In this document: piece by piece, positions 54,822-62,745 of the stretch | How the letters are laid out: each line of letters begins with the position of its first letter | Position numbering within the stretch: position 1 is the first letter of the stretch | Assembly (NCBI GenBank): GCA_900543165.1 | Contig: UQQQ01000003.1 | Location: forward strand, 1-64,000 | Direction: 5' to 3' | DNA length: 64,000 bases | From: an uncultured Dialister sp. | GTDB lineage: Bacteria > Bacillota > Negativicutes > Veillonellales > Dialisteraceae | Notes under the pieces: model-generated | What the model was told of the DNA's origin: nothing | The model's database searches: none | The model's input: only the letters and a program-made list of their open reading frames with translations | Made by a program: the position numbers and the translations under genes

Positions 54822-55168
54822 AAGAAGGGGTCAGGGTTAGCCCCTAGGGCGCAGCGTCCCCTTGATTACGATTGAAAGCCTCGCTTGAATGAGAAATTAG
54901 AAATGAGAAATGCGAAATGGTGGTGCGGCGCATAAAAGTATAGAAGCGCCGCGAAGTAAAGATAGTGGCGATGCCCAAAGGTAGTATTTACTCACCAGCC
55001 TCAAGTGACTGGTGACTTGAATACTACTTTCGGGCATCGCCCTATATATACTCGCGGCGAAGCCGCCACCACCATTTCTAATTTTTCATTTCTAATTCCT
55101 CATTTGGGCAGAGCTTTCACACGCAATCAAAGGACGGTACGCCCGAGCGGATAACCCTGAACCTGCAC
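54822..55168. repeat. Mosaic repeat island
   Basis: M6 (54828-54880), M5 (54890-54920), M2 (54922-54985), M1 (54992-55020), M2 (55050-55070), M5 and M6. Confidence 0.7.
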
Positions 55169-55906
55169 TCACATGACTTTTAATGATTCCATCCCAATTT
55201 CCAGTGCAGCATTTCTTCCGTAGTAGCCCCAGCCGCGCTGGTCGTGGGAGAGAGCGGCGAGCGTGTCTGCGGTGAAGAGGATCTGTGCGAATTCCTTCCC
55301 GCGGAAGCGGGCGCACGCAGCGAGTGCTGCGGCTTCCATATCGACGACGTTACAGCCTGCCCTGCGGCGGGCTTTTATTTTTTCCTTCGTCTCGCGAAAG
55401 AAGCCGTCGCTTGTCCATGTGACAGCAGGCGTGAAGGGGATGCCCTTCTCCTTCATCCATGCCTCGATACGAAGGCGCGGTGCTTCATCGAAGGAAATCC
55501 AGTCTCCAGCCTCCTGATAGTGGAAGGACGTCCCTTCCTCGCGGAAGGCTTTTTCTACGGGGAGGAAGGCGTTCTCCGGCAGGTCAGTGAGCGCGCCGCA
55601 GCAGCCTATGGCGAGGATCTTTTCTCCGCCATAGGCATAGAGACGCTCCTCCATCAGAACGGCCGCAGGCGCACCGACGGGGGCCTGCATGAGCGCGATG
55701 GGGCCGGCGGGCGTTTGGATCTCATAGATGGGGAAACTTTTTGTGATCGAGGCGAAGTATCCGAGGGGCACTCCGCCTTTTTCCATGGCAAAACGCTCGA
55801 TGCGTGCTTCGCTTAGGAAGGCGAAGAGGCAGCGGGCGGGCAGGCGGAGGGAAAGATGTTCGAAGTCCGGAGCGATGAGCCCCGGCGCGGGATCAAATGG
55901 GGTCAT
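55169..55906 (-). CDS. Nucleoside phosphorylase-like protein (PNP/UDP family)
   Basis: A 245-residue cytoplasmic protein. Family features are PIALMQAPVGAPAAVLMEERL (phosphate-binding side), ILAIGCCGALTDLPENAFLPVEKAFREEGTSFHY (the conserved G-x-CG-x-L turn and base site) and CNVVDMEAAALAACARFRGKE (ribose-binding Glu in the VDMEAAAL motif). Members phosphorolyse or hydrolyse nucleosides such as uridine, inosine or methylthioadenosine; the base specificity is not evident. The start at 55906 has AAAGG 8 nt upstream. The upstream extension of the frame is repeat-encoded. Confidence 0.82.
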   Translation of the reverse strand: MTPFDPAPGLIAPDFEHLSLRLPARCLFAFLSEARIERFAMEKGGVPLGYFASITKSFPIYEIQTPAGPIALMQAPVGAPAAVLMEERLYAYGGEKILAIGCCGALTDLPENAFLPVEKAFREEGTSFHYQEAGDWISFDEAPRLRIEAWMKEKGIPFTPAVTWTSDGFFRETKEKIKARRRAGCNVVDMEAAALAACARFRGKEFAQILFTADTLAALSHDQRGWGYYGRNAALEIGMESLKVM

Positions 55907-55950
55907 GATGGAGGCCTTTCTGACGATGACTGGTGGCTGGTGACTGGTGA

Positions 55951-56883
55951 CTAGTGACTGGGGATTAGGAAATGAGAAGTCAGCTCCTCGATCTGATTTC
56001 TCCAATTATCCGTATCGTACTCGATCTGCTCCGACCAGCGGGAGACGGCGCGGAAGGGATCTTTTGTGTGCACGGCCTCAAGGTAGATGAAGAGCGTACT
56101 CTCCTCGGCAAACCGGGCGAGTACGGAGACGGGAACGGCGGGCTGATCCCAGTCTTCGGGGCTGGCAAGGTCCAGCTGGCGATAGAGGATGTATTGGTAG
56201 ATGGCATCCCAGAATCCCGCAGGGACTTTGGGCGGGTGCGCCTTGGCCTCGTTCACCAGCTCTTCGGCGTGCGCCTGCATCCATGCGAGGTCCCTTGTCC
56301 ACGCGGCATCGATGGGCTCCGTGCCTTCCATCGCGCGCAGCATGGCGGATACGGATTTCATGGAAAGGTCGAGGGTGAAATGGCATTCTTTGTCGGAAAG
56401 GGACAGAAGCAGTTCATCCATGAGCTGGGAAAATGTCACGGTCATGCCGTCATACCCGGCTGCTTCCGGATCCTGAAGATCGAATGTGAGGGGCAGGTGC
56501 TCGGCGATCTGTTCTACCGTGCGCTCACAGCAGAGCCCCGTACCCGAGAGCTCGGCGCCGCATGGATATTTGTAGAAACGCGGGTGCTCCCGGCAGATGT
56601 CGCAGAGCGCATCCTCGCCGAGCTCCAGTACCAGACGGCAGAGGCCGGCTTTGTTCAGGAAATGGCAGTAGCCTTTCTCGTTCAGCGTAAAACAGGTGGA
56701 ACCATCCTCCGACGTTCCCATCCATTGCCGGATCTCCTGACACAGCGGGCTCTTGAGCGTTTGGTAATAGTCCTTCGTGTCTTCGTCGATGTCGATCTCC
56801 CATGTCTGGCAGCAGGTGTGCCGGCAAGCGCCTGCCTTGCAGCGGAAGTCAGGGAAGAATGTGGGGAAAATGGTCAGGGACAT
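55951..56883 (-). CDS. FliB-like protein (flagellin lysine-N-methylase family)
   Basis: A 310-residue protein of the FliB family, whose type member methylates flagellin lysines in Salmonella. The cysteine clusters that define the family are clear: FRCKAGACRHTCCQTW (about residues 12-27), then GYCHFL, GLCRLV, DALCDICREHPRFYKYPCG and LCCERT, probably binding a metal or cluster. No flagellar gene is present in the window and these organisms are often non-motile, so another protein substrate is likely. The start at 56883 has AAGAAGG 7 nt upstream. The C-terminus FLIPSH and the TAG stop are encoded by heptamer repeats. Confidence 0.83.
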   Translation of the reverse strand: MSLTIFPTFFPDFRCKAGACRHTCCQTWEIDIDEDTKDYYQTLKSPLCQEIRQWMGTSEDGSTCFTLNEKGYCHFLNKAGLCRLVLELGEDALCDICREHPRFYKYPCGAELSGTGLCCERTVEQIAEHLPLTFDLQDPEAAGYDGMTVTFSQLMDELLLSLSDKECHFTLDLSMKSVSAMLRAMEGTEPIDAAWTRDLAWMQAHAEELVNEAKAHPPKVPAGFWDAIYQYILYRQLDLASPEDWDQPAVPVSVLARFAEESTLFIYLEAVHTKDPFRAVSRWSEQIEYDTDNWRNQIEELTSHFLIPSH

Positions 56884-57167
56884 GGGGATGCCTTCTTTCA
56901 AAAAATAAGGGTTCAGGGTTGTGGTGGCGGCTTTGCCGCAGTATAAATAATGGCGATGCCAGAAAGTCTCTTGATAGCAGGCTTCCCTCGTATCATCAGC
57001 CTTCCCCTCGAGGGGAAGGTGCCCCGAAGGGGCGGATAGGGGGTGACTTTGGTAGGAAAGATGAATGACCGAAAGAGCCCTAATGACTGGAGTGCCAGCT
57101 CATGGCACTGCCATTTCTCATGCAAGCGAGACTTTCAACTGTCATCAAGGACGGCACGCCCCAGGGG
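56884..57167. repeat. Mosaic repeat island
   Basis: M6 (56905-56920), M2 (56922-56960), M3 (56996-57045), a diverged M1/M5 stretch and M6. Confidence 0.68.
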
Positions 57168-57578
57168 CTAAATTAACTTTCCTTCCAGATGATCCATCTC
57201 GTGCTGGATGACTTCTGCGACGAAGCCCTTGAATTTCTTTTTCTTCACGCGGAAGAGCTCATCGCGATACTTGATCTCGATTTCCTCATAGCGCGTGGTC
57301 TTTCGCTCGCCGGAAAGGGAGAGGCAGCCCTCTTCGGCCTCATAGGGACGGGCAGCGGAGAGGCGCTCGGGATTGTACATGACGACGATATCCTTCCCCT
57401 GACGGAAGGCGATGATGGCTTTCGCAAAGCCGATCATGTTCGCAGCGAGCCCCGCGCAGGTGTCTCTATGGGCGGCGAGGGTGTCTTTCAGGTCTTCGGC
57501 GATGGCCTTGTCCTCGCGAGCGGCGGGCGCGGCCTTCTGCTGAAGAAATATGATGTCTTTCACAATGTCTCTTTTCAT
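57168..57578 (-). CDS. def: Peptide deformylase-like protein, short form
   Basis: A 136-residue metalloprotein that should remove the formyl group from N-terminal methionine. Motif II EGCLS (83-87) and motif III HEMDH (126-130), the metal ligands and catalytic Glu, are intact. Motif I reads AGLAANMIG (42-50), where the usual Gln of GxGLAAxQ is Met48. It is about 30 residues shorter than E. coli Def and stops directly after motif III, lacking the C-terminal helix. It may be a secondary deformylase. AAAGGA lies 7 nt before the ATG. It is divergent from the reductase gene at 57714. Confidence 0.83.
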   Translation of the reverse strand: MKRDIVKDIIFLQQKAAPAAREDKAIAEDLKDTLAAHRDTCAGLAANMIGFAKAIIAFRQGKDIVVMYNPERLSAARPYEAEEGCLSLSGERKTTRYEEIEIKYRDELFRVKKKKFKGFVAEVIQHEMDHLEGKLI

Positions 57579-57713
57579 GAGATATCCTTTCTGAGGGAGG
57601 GGGAACGTGGTAAAATGGGGAAAAGGGGTCACCGGCCTGTTTGGGAGAGTCCTTTTGAACCGGCAGGACCCATTGAATCTGCTTTTTTCTATTATACGAA
57701 AGAAGGAATCATT

Positions 57714-58274
57714 ATGGCAAAGGTTATTGTAATTTCCGGTCATCCGCATCTGGAACGTTCCATCATGAACAAGACCATTCTGGAAGAATTGAAAAAGGCT
57801 GCCGAAGGCGGTGCATCGATCGCGATCGATGATATCGCAGAGAAGGGCTGCTGCCATTTGGATGTGGCAGCGGAGCAGGCTCTTCTGAAAGAAGCGGACA
57901 CCATCGTCTTCCAGTTCCCTGTCTACTGGTTCAATGCACCGGCCATGCTGAAGCACTGGTACGAAGAAGTCTTTACTCCGGGCTTCGCACACGGCGAAGG
58001 TGCGATCGGGCTTAAGGGTAAAAAGCTCATCATCTCTGCGACGGCCGGCGCTCCGGACGGCGCGTACAGCACCGCCGGCATGGGCCATACGCTCGATGAA
58101 TTCTTCGATAACTTCTATGTCATGGCGGCTATGACCGGTATGGAAATGGCCAAGCCGATCCTAACCTATGGCGCGATGTTCATCCCGGGCGTTTCCACCG
58201 AGGCTGACAAAGAGAAGCTCGTCGCGCTCGCCAAGGAGCATGCGAAGAAGCTGCTTGAGGAAATCGGGGACTAG
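57714..58274 (+). CDS. NAD(P)H-dependent oxidoreductase, flavodoxin-like fold (KefF/MdaB family)
   Basis: A 186-residue flavoprotein. The N-terminal strand and FMN/FAD phosphate loop are VIVISGHPHLERSIMN (about residues 4-19). QFPVYWFNAPAMLKHWYEEVF (about 66-86) is the hallmark of the quinone reductase branch, and SATAGAPDGAYSTAG binds the flavin ring. Likely a quinone or azo-type reductase protecting against electrophiles. AGAAGGA lies 6 nt before the ATG. The stop TAG opens a heptamer array. Confidence 0.87.
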   Translation: MAKVIVISGHPHLERSIMNKTILEELKKAAEGGASIAIDDIAEKGCCHLDVAAEQALLKEADTIVFQFPVYWFNAPAMLKHWYEEVFTPGFAHGEGAIGLKGKKLIISATAGAPDGAYSTAGMGHTLDEFFDNFYVMAAMTGMEMAKPILTYGAMFIPGVSTEADKEKLVALAKEHAKKLLEEIGD

Positions 58275-58335
58275 GGACTGGTAGCTGGTGACTAGTGACT
58301 AGGATTACTTTTTCTGTTCTTACACGGATTTCCCA
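58275..58335. repeat. Heptamer array (M1)
   Basis: Array at 58266-58303 starting from the stop codon of the reductase gene. Confidence 0.65.
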
Positions 58336-58381
58336 ACCAAAAAGTCCCGCTGCTTCGTAAGAAGCGGCGGGACTTTTTGGT
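58336..58381. terminator. Long bidirectional terminator between convergent genes
   Basis: ACCAAAAAGTCCCGCTGCTTC pairs with its complement ending at 58381 (21 bp, one G-U), loop GTAA. A and T runs lie inside the stem on both sides, so it can serve the reductase gene and the converging gene at 58480. Confidence 0.82.
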
Positions 58382-58479
58382 CTGAAGTCTGAAGTCTGAA
58401 GTCTCAAAGTCTCGGTGTCCAGAAATCCTAATCCCCAGCTATTAATCCCTAGCCACCAGTCACTAGTCCCCAGTCCCCA

Positions 58480-58980
58480 TCACAGCGAGAATCCGTCTGT
58501 GGCATCGCCCGGTTTATCGAGACGGCGGGCGACGTCTTCGTAGCATTCACCCAGATGGAAGACGAGGACATTCAGCGTGTCGCGGATGGTCTCGGGGTCG
58601 AAGTGTTCGTTCGTGTAGGTCACGCAGACATCGAGGAAGACGTTGTCATCGCTGCCGATCGTGTATTTCACGATGGCATGCTCCCCATTCAGCTTGTTCA
58701 GGAAAGGGACGAAGGTCTTTCTGGCCGGGCCCTTCGGCGCGGTGCCGAGGTGGATGCGGATCAGGGTGTACATGCTGTTGTCCGTGATGACAGCGCAGAC
58801 CAGCCGGTGCTTGCCCGCAGGCAGCGCGGTCATGAAGACGACCGTGTCGTAGGAGTCATGTGCATCTTGACGGCGGAAGAAATTCAGCCCTTCCTTCTTG
58901 AGGTAGGACTCGAATGCATCTGCTTTGAGATTTTTTTTGAAATTGCCTTTCGTCGGGAATGGAATCGTATTGTCAGCCAT
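58480..58980 (-). CDS. Conserved hypothetical protein (YbjN-like fold possible)
   Basis: A 166-residue soluble protein, no signal peptide. An N-terminal helix (FESYLKKEGLNFFRRQDAHD) is followed by alternating beta strands (TVVFMTALPAGKHRLVCAVI, YTLIRIHLG, AIVKYTIGSDDNVFLDVCVTY) and a C-terminal helix (VLVFHLGECYEDVARRL). This order resembles the YbjN/type III chaperone-like fold, but I cannot assign a family with confidence. AAAGG lies 8 nt before the ATG, and a TATAAT lies on the minus strand at 59029-59034. The stop TGA touches an M1 array. Confidence 0.7.
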   Translation of the reverse strand: MADNTIPFPTKGNFKKNLKADAFESYLKKEGLNFFRRQDAHDSYDTVVFMTALPAGKHRLVCAVITDNSMYTLIRIHLGTAPKGPARKTFVPFLNKLNGEHAIVKYTIGSDDNVFLDVCVTYTNEHFDPETIRDTLNVLVFHLGECYEDVARRLDKPGDATDGFSL

Positions 58981-59039
58981 GAGAGAGCCTTTCTGCACCA
59001 TGTGCGGAGAAATTTTTAATGTGACTTTATTATAGCGGT

Positions 59040-59340
59040 TCGAGGGGCAGGGGGCAAGGCTTTGCAGCTGCCTGTAGATCGCGTTTGAACGCCTCGATTG
59101 AATGAGAAATTAGAAATGCGAAATGGTGGTACGGCGCATAACAATATAGAAGCGCCGCGGAGTATAGATGGTGGCGATGCCCGCTTGAGACGTTAGACTT
59201 GGAGACCAGGAGATTTTAGAAGTCAGAAGCCTGAAGTCTAAAATCTGAAGTCTCCCGTCTCCTAGTCTATTAGTCTATTAGTCTATTAGTCTCTTAGTCT
59301 CCTAGTCACAAGTCACTAGTCACACTAGTCACGCTACGCC
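59040..59340. repeat. Mosaic repeat island
   Basis: M6 (59040-59095), M5, M2 (59125-59185) and a long M1 array (59190-59338) that includes an 8-mer variant, four TAGTCTAT-type units at 59262-59295. Confidence 0.7.
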
Positions 59341-59354
59341 CCCAATAAATTTTC

Positions 59355-59383
59355 TTGACAATCCTAAAGGCGCTGGCTATACT
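59355..59383 (+). promoter_or_regulatory. Promoter of the aromatic biosynthesis leader
   Basis: TTGACA (59355-59360), 17-nt spacer, TATACT (59378-59383). Confidence 0.78.
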
Positions 59384-59415
59384 TGGTATAACTTCGAACG
59401 AAAGGAAGAACCACC

Positions 59416-59538
59416 ATGAGACAGATCTCTGACACCATGAGAACTGCATATGCGTATGACTTTACCGTCAGCTATTATTATGGCTGCGGCTATTTGGCGT
59501 ACACGAATTCTCATGAGCGTATCACCCCTTCCAGATAA
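59416..59538 (+). CDS. Tyrosine-rich leader peptide (candidate attenuator)
   Basis: A 40-codon ORF with AAAGGAAG 7 nt before the ATG and a consensus promoter 33 nt upstream. The peptide holds seven tyrosines in 16 residues (AYAYDFTVSYYYGCGYLAY), encoded by six TAT and one TAC, including three TAT in a row. It has no features of a functional protein. A terminator begins 15 nt after the stop codon, and the first downstream gene is DAHP synthase, followed by tyrA. This is the layout of a ribosome-mediated attenuator in which slow translation of Tyr codons would prevent termination. The antiterminator fold was not identified, and 330 bp of repeats lie before the first gene. Confidence 0.7.
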   Translation: MRQISDTMRTAYAYDFTVSYYYGCGYLAYTNSHERITPSR

Positions 59539-59553
59539 GCAGGATAGGAATCG

Positions 59554-59584
59554 AGGACAGGCCCACGAGAGCCTGTCCTTTTTT
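59554..59584 (+). terminator. Attenuator terminator after the Tyr-rich leader peptide
   Basis: AGGACAGGC (59554-59562) / GCCTGTCCT (59571-59579), loop CCACGAGA, then T6. GGATAGG at 59542 could compete with GGACAGG for the same 3' arm. Confidence 0.82.
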
Positions 59585-59589
59585 GTTAG

Positions 59590-59880
59590 GGGAATGGTTC
59601 AGGGTTAGCCCGTGGGGTGTGTCGCCCTTTGATTGTGAATGAAACTTTGTCTGAATGAGGAATTAGGAATGAGGAATTAGGAATGGTGGTGCGGCGCATA
59701 AAAATCAGAAGCGCCGCGGAGTATAAATAGTGGCGATGCCCAAAGGCGGTATTCAAGTCACCAGTCACTAGTCACTAGTCACTCCTAATCCCTAATCCCC
59801 AGCCACTCATCCTTCATCCCCGCTTTCAAACGTAGTTTGTGGGCGTCCCCTGAATCCATAAATCCATTTCTTTCGAAGAA
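59590..59880. repeat. Repeat island between the attenuator and DAHP synthase
   Basis: M6 (59593-59640), M5 (59650-59682), M2 (59684-59750) and M1 (59755-59815). Confidence 0.7.
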
Positions 59881-59931
59881 CGTATACCGTAGGATAGAAG
59901 CATTGCCTGAAGGCAAAGAGGAGGAATTCGT

Positions 59932-60948
59932 ATGATTATCGTTATGAAACAGAGTGCACCGCTGACAGAGATCGAAAGACTCGAAGATGAGCTTCGCGAG
60001 AAGGGTTTCCAAGTCGACAGAAGCCGCGGCTCGAGCAAGGTTGTGCTGGGACTTGTCGGAGACACGACGAGCCTCGATGAGCGCGATTTCCTGAGTAATG
60101 AATGGGTCGACAAGGTCATGCGCGTGCAGGAACCATACAAGCGGGCGAGCCGCGCCTTCCATCCGCAGGACTCGGTCATCGATGTCGCGGGCGTGAAGGT
60201 CGGCGGGAAGAAGCTCGTCGTCATGGCAGGGCCGTGCTCCATCGAGACACCGGCGCAGATCGGCGCCATTGCATCGGCGGTGAAGGCATCCGGCGCATCG
60301 ATGCTGCGCGGCGGCGCGTTCAAGCCGAGAACGTCCCCCTACTCTTTTCAGGGACTTGGCGAGAAAGGGCTCGATATGCTGATCTCCGCGGCCAGAGAAG
60401 AGAAGCTCCCCGTCGTGACCGAGCTCATGAGTGCAGACAAGATCGGCATGTTCCTGGAGAAGAAGGTCGACCTCATCCAGATCGGCGCGAGAAATATGCA
60501 GAACTTCGATCTTCTGAAAGCGGTCGGCCGTCTCCATGTGCCGGTGCTTCTGAAGCGCGGCATGTCGGCGACGATCGAGGAATGGCTGATGAGTGCGGAA
60601 TACATCATGTCGGAAGGAAATCACAACGTCATCCTCTGCGAGCGCGGCATTCGTACTTTTGAAAAGGCGACAAGAAATACACTCGACCTTTCGGCGGTGG
60701 TAGCGGTGAAGCGCATGAGCCACCTGCCGATCATCGTCGATCCGAGCCACGCGACCGGCCGCCGCTGGATGGTAGAGTCCATGGCCATGGCAGCGATCGC
60801 CGCCGGCGCCGATGGCATCATGTGCGAGGTACATAATGATCCCGAGCATGCATGGTGCGATGGCGCAGAGTCCATCACGCCGGAGACTTTTGATCATATG
60901 ATGGGAAATCTCAGAAAACTCGCCCCGATCGTGGGAAGAGAAATATAG
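59932..60948 (+). CDS. aroF: 3-deoxy-7-phosphoheptulonate synthase (DAHP synthase, type I-beta)
   Basis: A 338-residue enzyme for the first shikimate step: phosphoenolpyruvate plus erythrose 4-phosphate to DAHP. A ferredoxin-like regulatory domain (1-70: MIIVMKQSAPLTEIERLEDE) precedes the barrel. Catalytic segments are MAGPCSIET (about residues 97-105), RGGAFKPRTSPYSFQG, QIGARNMQNFDLL, LLKRGMSATIEEWL and IIVDPSHATGRR. The N-terminal domain is the type that mediates feedback inhibition by tyrosine or phenylalanine in Thermotoga-like enzymes. GAGGAGG lies 7 nt before the ATG. Upstream is the Tyr-rich leader; tyrA and aroB follow 0.9 kb later. Confidence 0.92.
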   Translation: MIIVMKQSAPLTEIERLEDELREKGFQVDRSRGSSKVVLGLVGDTTSLDERDFLSNEWVDKVMRVQEPYKRASRAFHPQDSVIDVAGVKVGGKKLVVMAGPCSIETPAQIGAIASAVKASGASMLRGGAFKPRTSPYSFQGLGEKGLDMLISAAREEKLPVVTELMSADKIGMFLEKKVDLIQIGARNMQNFDLLKAVGRLHVPVLLKRGMSATIEEWLMSAEYIMSEGNHNVILCERGIRTFEKATRNTLDLSAVVAVKRMSHLPIIVDPSHATGRRWMVESMAMAAIAAGADGIMCEVHNDPEHAWCDGAESITPETFDHMMGNLRKLAPIVGREI

Positions 60949-61860
60949 GGGAATCAGTGACTGGTGACTAGTGACTGGTGACTGGGAGATGGCAGACTCT
61001 TGTATCGTCATTTCGAGCGTAAGCGAGAAATCTTTGTCATTTGCGGTCAGAAGTACGATGTCAGAAAATCCCAAACGGGAAACCTGTTATCCTCCAGACT
61101 TCGGGCATCGCCCTTTATAAAAATCGACGCGAAGCGTCGCTCCGCCTAAGCCTTCCCCATGGCGGGAAGGACTTTGGACTTCTCCCTCCTTTCTTTGGAA
61201 GGAGGTGCCCCGAAGGGGCGGAGGTTGGCTCCCGCAGCGGGATGAGACGAAATGTGAGACAGCCCGTCCTCCCGTTTCGTCATCCCGAGCGCAGCCGAGG
61301 GATTTTTCTTGTCGCAGCGGTGTACGGCATGCATGCGGCTGCTCAGAAAACCGCTCAGGCGCTCATCTCACACTCTCCGTTTCACCGGTGTGCAAGGGAA
61401 GATTTCTCGCTTCGCTCGAAATGACAATACGGGGAAGGCGATACTCTCATTTTCCGCCCTTGAGACGTATTTCCTCTCTCTTTCATACCGCCGGTGCCCT
61501 ATCCGCCCCTACGGGGCACCTTCCCCTCGAGGGGAAGGCTGATGATGCGAGAATACCATCATCTAACATGGCGGCGAAGCCGCCAACATAAGTTCGAAAG
61601 CAGGGATGATTAGTAGCTAGGGATTAGGAGCCTCGAGTGACTAGTGACTTGTGACTGGTGACTTAAATGCCACTTTCGGGTATCGCTATTATTTTTACTC
61701 GCGGCGCTTCCTTATTTTTATGCGCCGCACCAGCACTCCTAACTCCTCACTGGCGAGCAAAGCTTTCATCCCCGATCAAAGGACAGCACGCCCCACGGGC
61801 TAACCCTTGAACCCGCTCCCTATCATATATTACAATGACCATAGCAACACAATTTCAATA
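60949..61860. repeat. Large mosaic repeat island inside the aromatic gene group
   Basis: M1 (60955-60990), M4 (61003-61045), inverted M7 (61108-61170), M3 fragments (61195-61222), the M4 variant ending GCAGCCGAGGGATTTTTC (61275-61310), M4 (61395-61425), inverted M3 (61495-61540), M2 (61570-61585), M1 (61610-61665), M2, M5 and M6. No supported gene. Confidence 0.72.
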
Positions 61861-61875
61861 GAAAAGAGCACACAC

Positions 61876-62745
61876 ATGGACAGCAATCACGACTTTAGCC
61901 ACTTTACGATCGCCGTCATCGGCCTTGGACTGATGGGCGGCTCCTTCGCCAAACGTTTTAAGGCCATCGGCAGCCGCGTCATCGGGATCAACCGCACGAC
62001 CAGTGTCGCGCAGGAAGCGCTTCGGATGGGGATCGTGGATTCGATTTCCGAAGAGGATCTGAAAGACGCAGACATCGTCATTTTCTGCACGCCGGAAAAG
62101 GGGACGATGGCATTCATTGAAAAGAAACTCGGCCTTTTGAAGAAGGATGCCGTGCTGACAGACATCGCCGGCGTGAAGAATGATTTCGCGGAAAAGATCC
62201 AGGCGAAGCTCCCGGAAGGGATGGATTTCATCAGTGGGCATCCGATGTGCGGGCATGAGGGCGCAGGACTCTCGCAGTCGGACGCAGAGATTTTCCTCGG
62301 TGCGAACTACGTCATCATCCCGCAGGAGGGAAACAGTGCCTCGCACATCGCGCTCATCGAGGAGATGGCGCGCGCTCTCGGCTGCCGGCATGTGCCGAAG
62401 GTGACGGCCGATGCGCATGACCGCGCGATCGCTTACACGAGCGATCTCACGCATGTCATCGCGACGGCGCTCATTCAGAGCGAGTCCTATAATAAAGAAA
62501 CGAAGTATTTCATGGGCGGCTCTTTCCGCGATGAGACACGCGTGGCGGATATCAATGACCGTCTGTGGACATCGCTTTTCCTGTCGAACCGGCAGAAGCT
62601 GCTGGATGAGATCGACCGCTTCAGCGAGAAGCTGCAGGTGCTGCGGGATGCGATCGAGAGAGAGGACAGCGAGGGGATGGAGGATTTTCTGAATGAGGCA
62701 GGCAGACGAAGGAGGGAACTCATGCATGAAGACAGTGAAGGTTGA
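61876..62745 (+). CDS. tyrA: Prephenate dehydrogenase
   Basis: A 289-residue NAD-dependent enzyme that converts prephenate to 4-hydroxyphenylpyruvate, the tyrosine precursor. A Rossmann fold opens with IAVIGLGLMGGSFAKRF (about residues 13-29). FCTPEKGTMAF, DIAGVKNDFAEKIQ and MDFISGHPMCGHEGAG (catalytic His region) follow, then the helical dimerisation domain with ADAHDRAIAYTSDLTHVIATAL. No C-terminal ACT domain is present, so feedback control may rest on transcription or on DAHP synthase. The start at 61876 has only a weak AAAGAG site. It overlaps aroB by 20 nt, so the two are co-transcribed. Confidence 0.9.
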   Translation: MDSNHDFSHFTIAVIGLGLMGGSFAKRFKAIGSRVIGINRTTSVAQEALRMGIVDSISEEDLKDADIVIFCTPEKGTMAFIEKKLGLLKKDAVLTDIAGVKNDFAEKIQAKLPEGMDFISGHPMCGHEGAGLSQSDAEIFLGANYVIIPQEGNSASHIALIEEMARALGCRHVPKVTADAHDRAIAYTSDLTHVIATALIQSESYNKETKYFMGGSFRDETRVADINDRLWTSLFLSNRQKLLDEIDRFSEKLQVLRDAIEREDSEGMEDFLNEAGRRRRELMHEDSEG

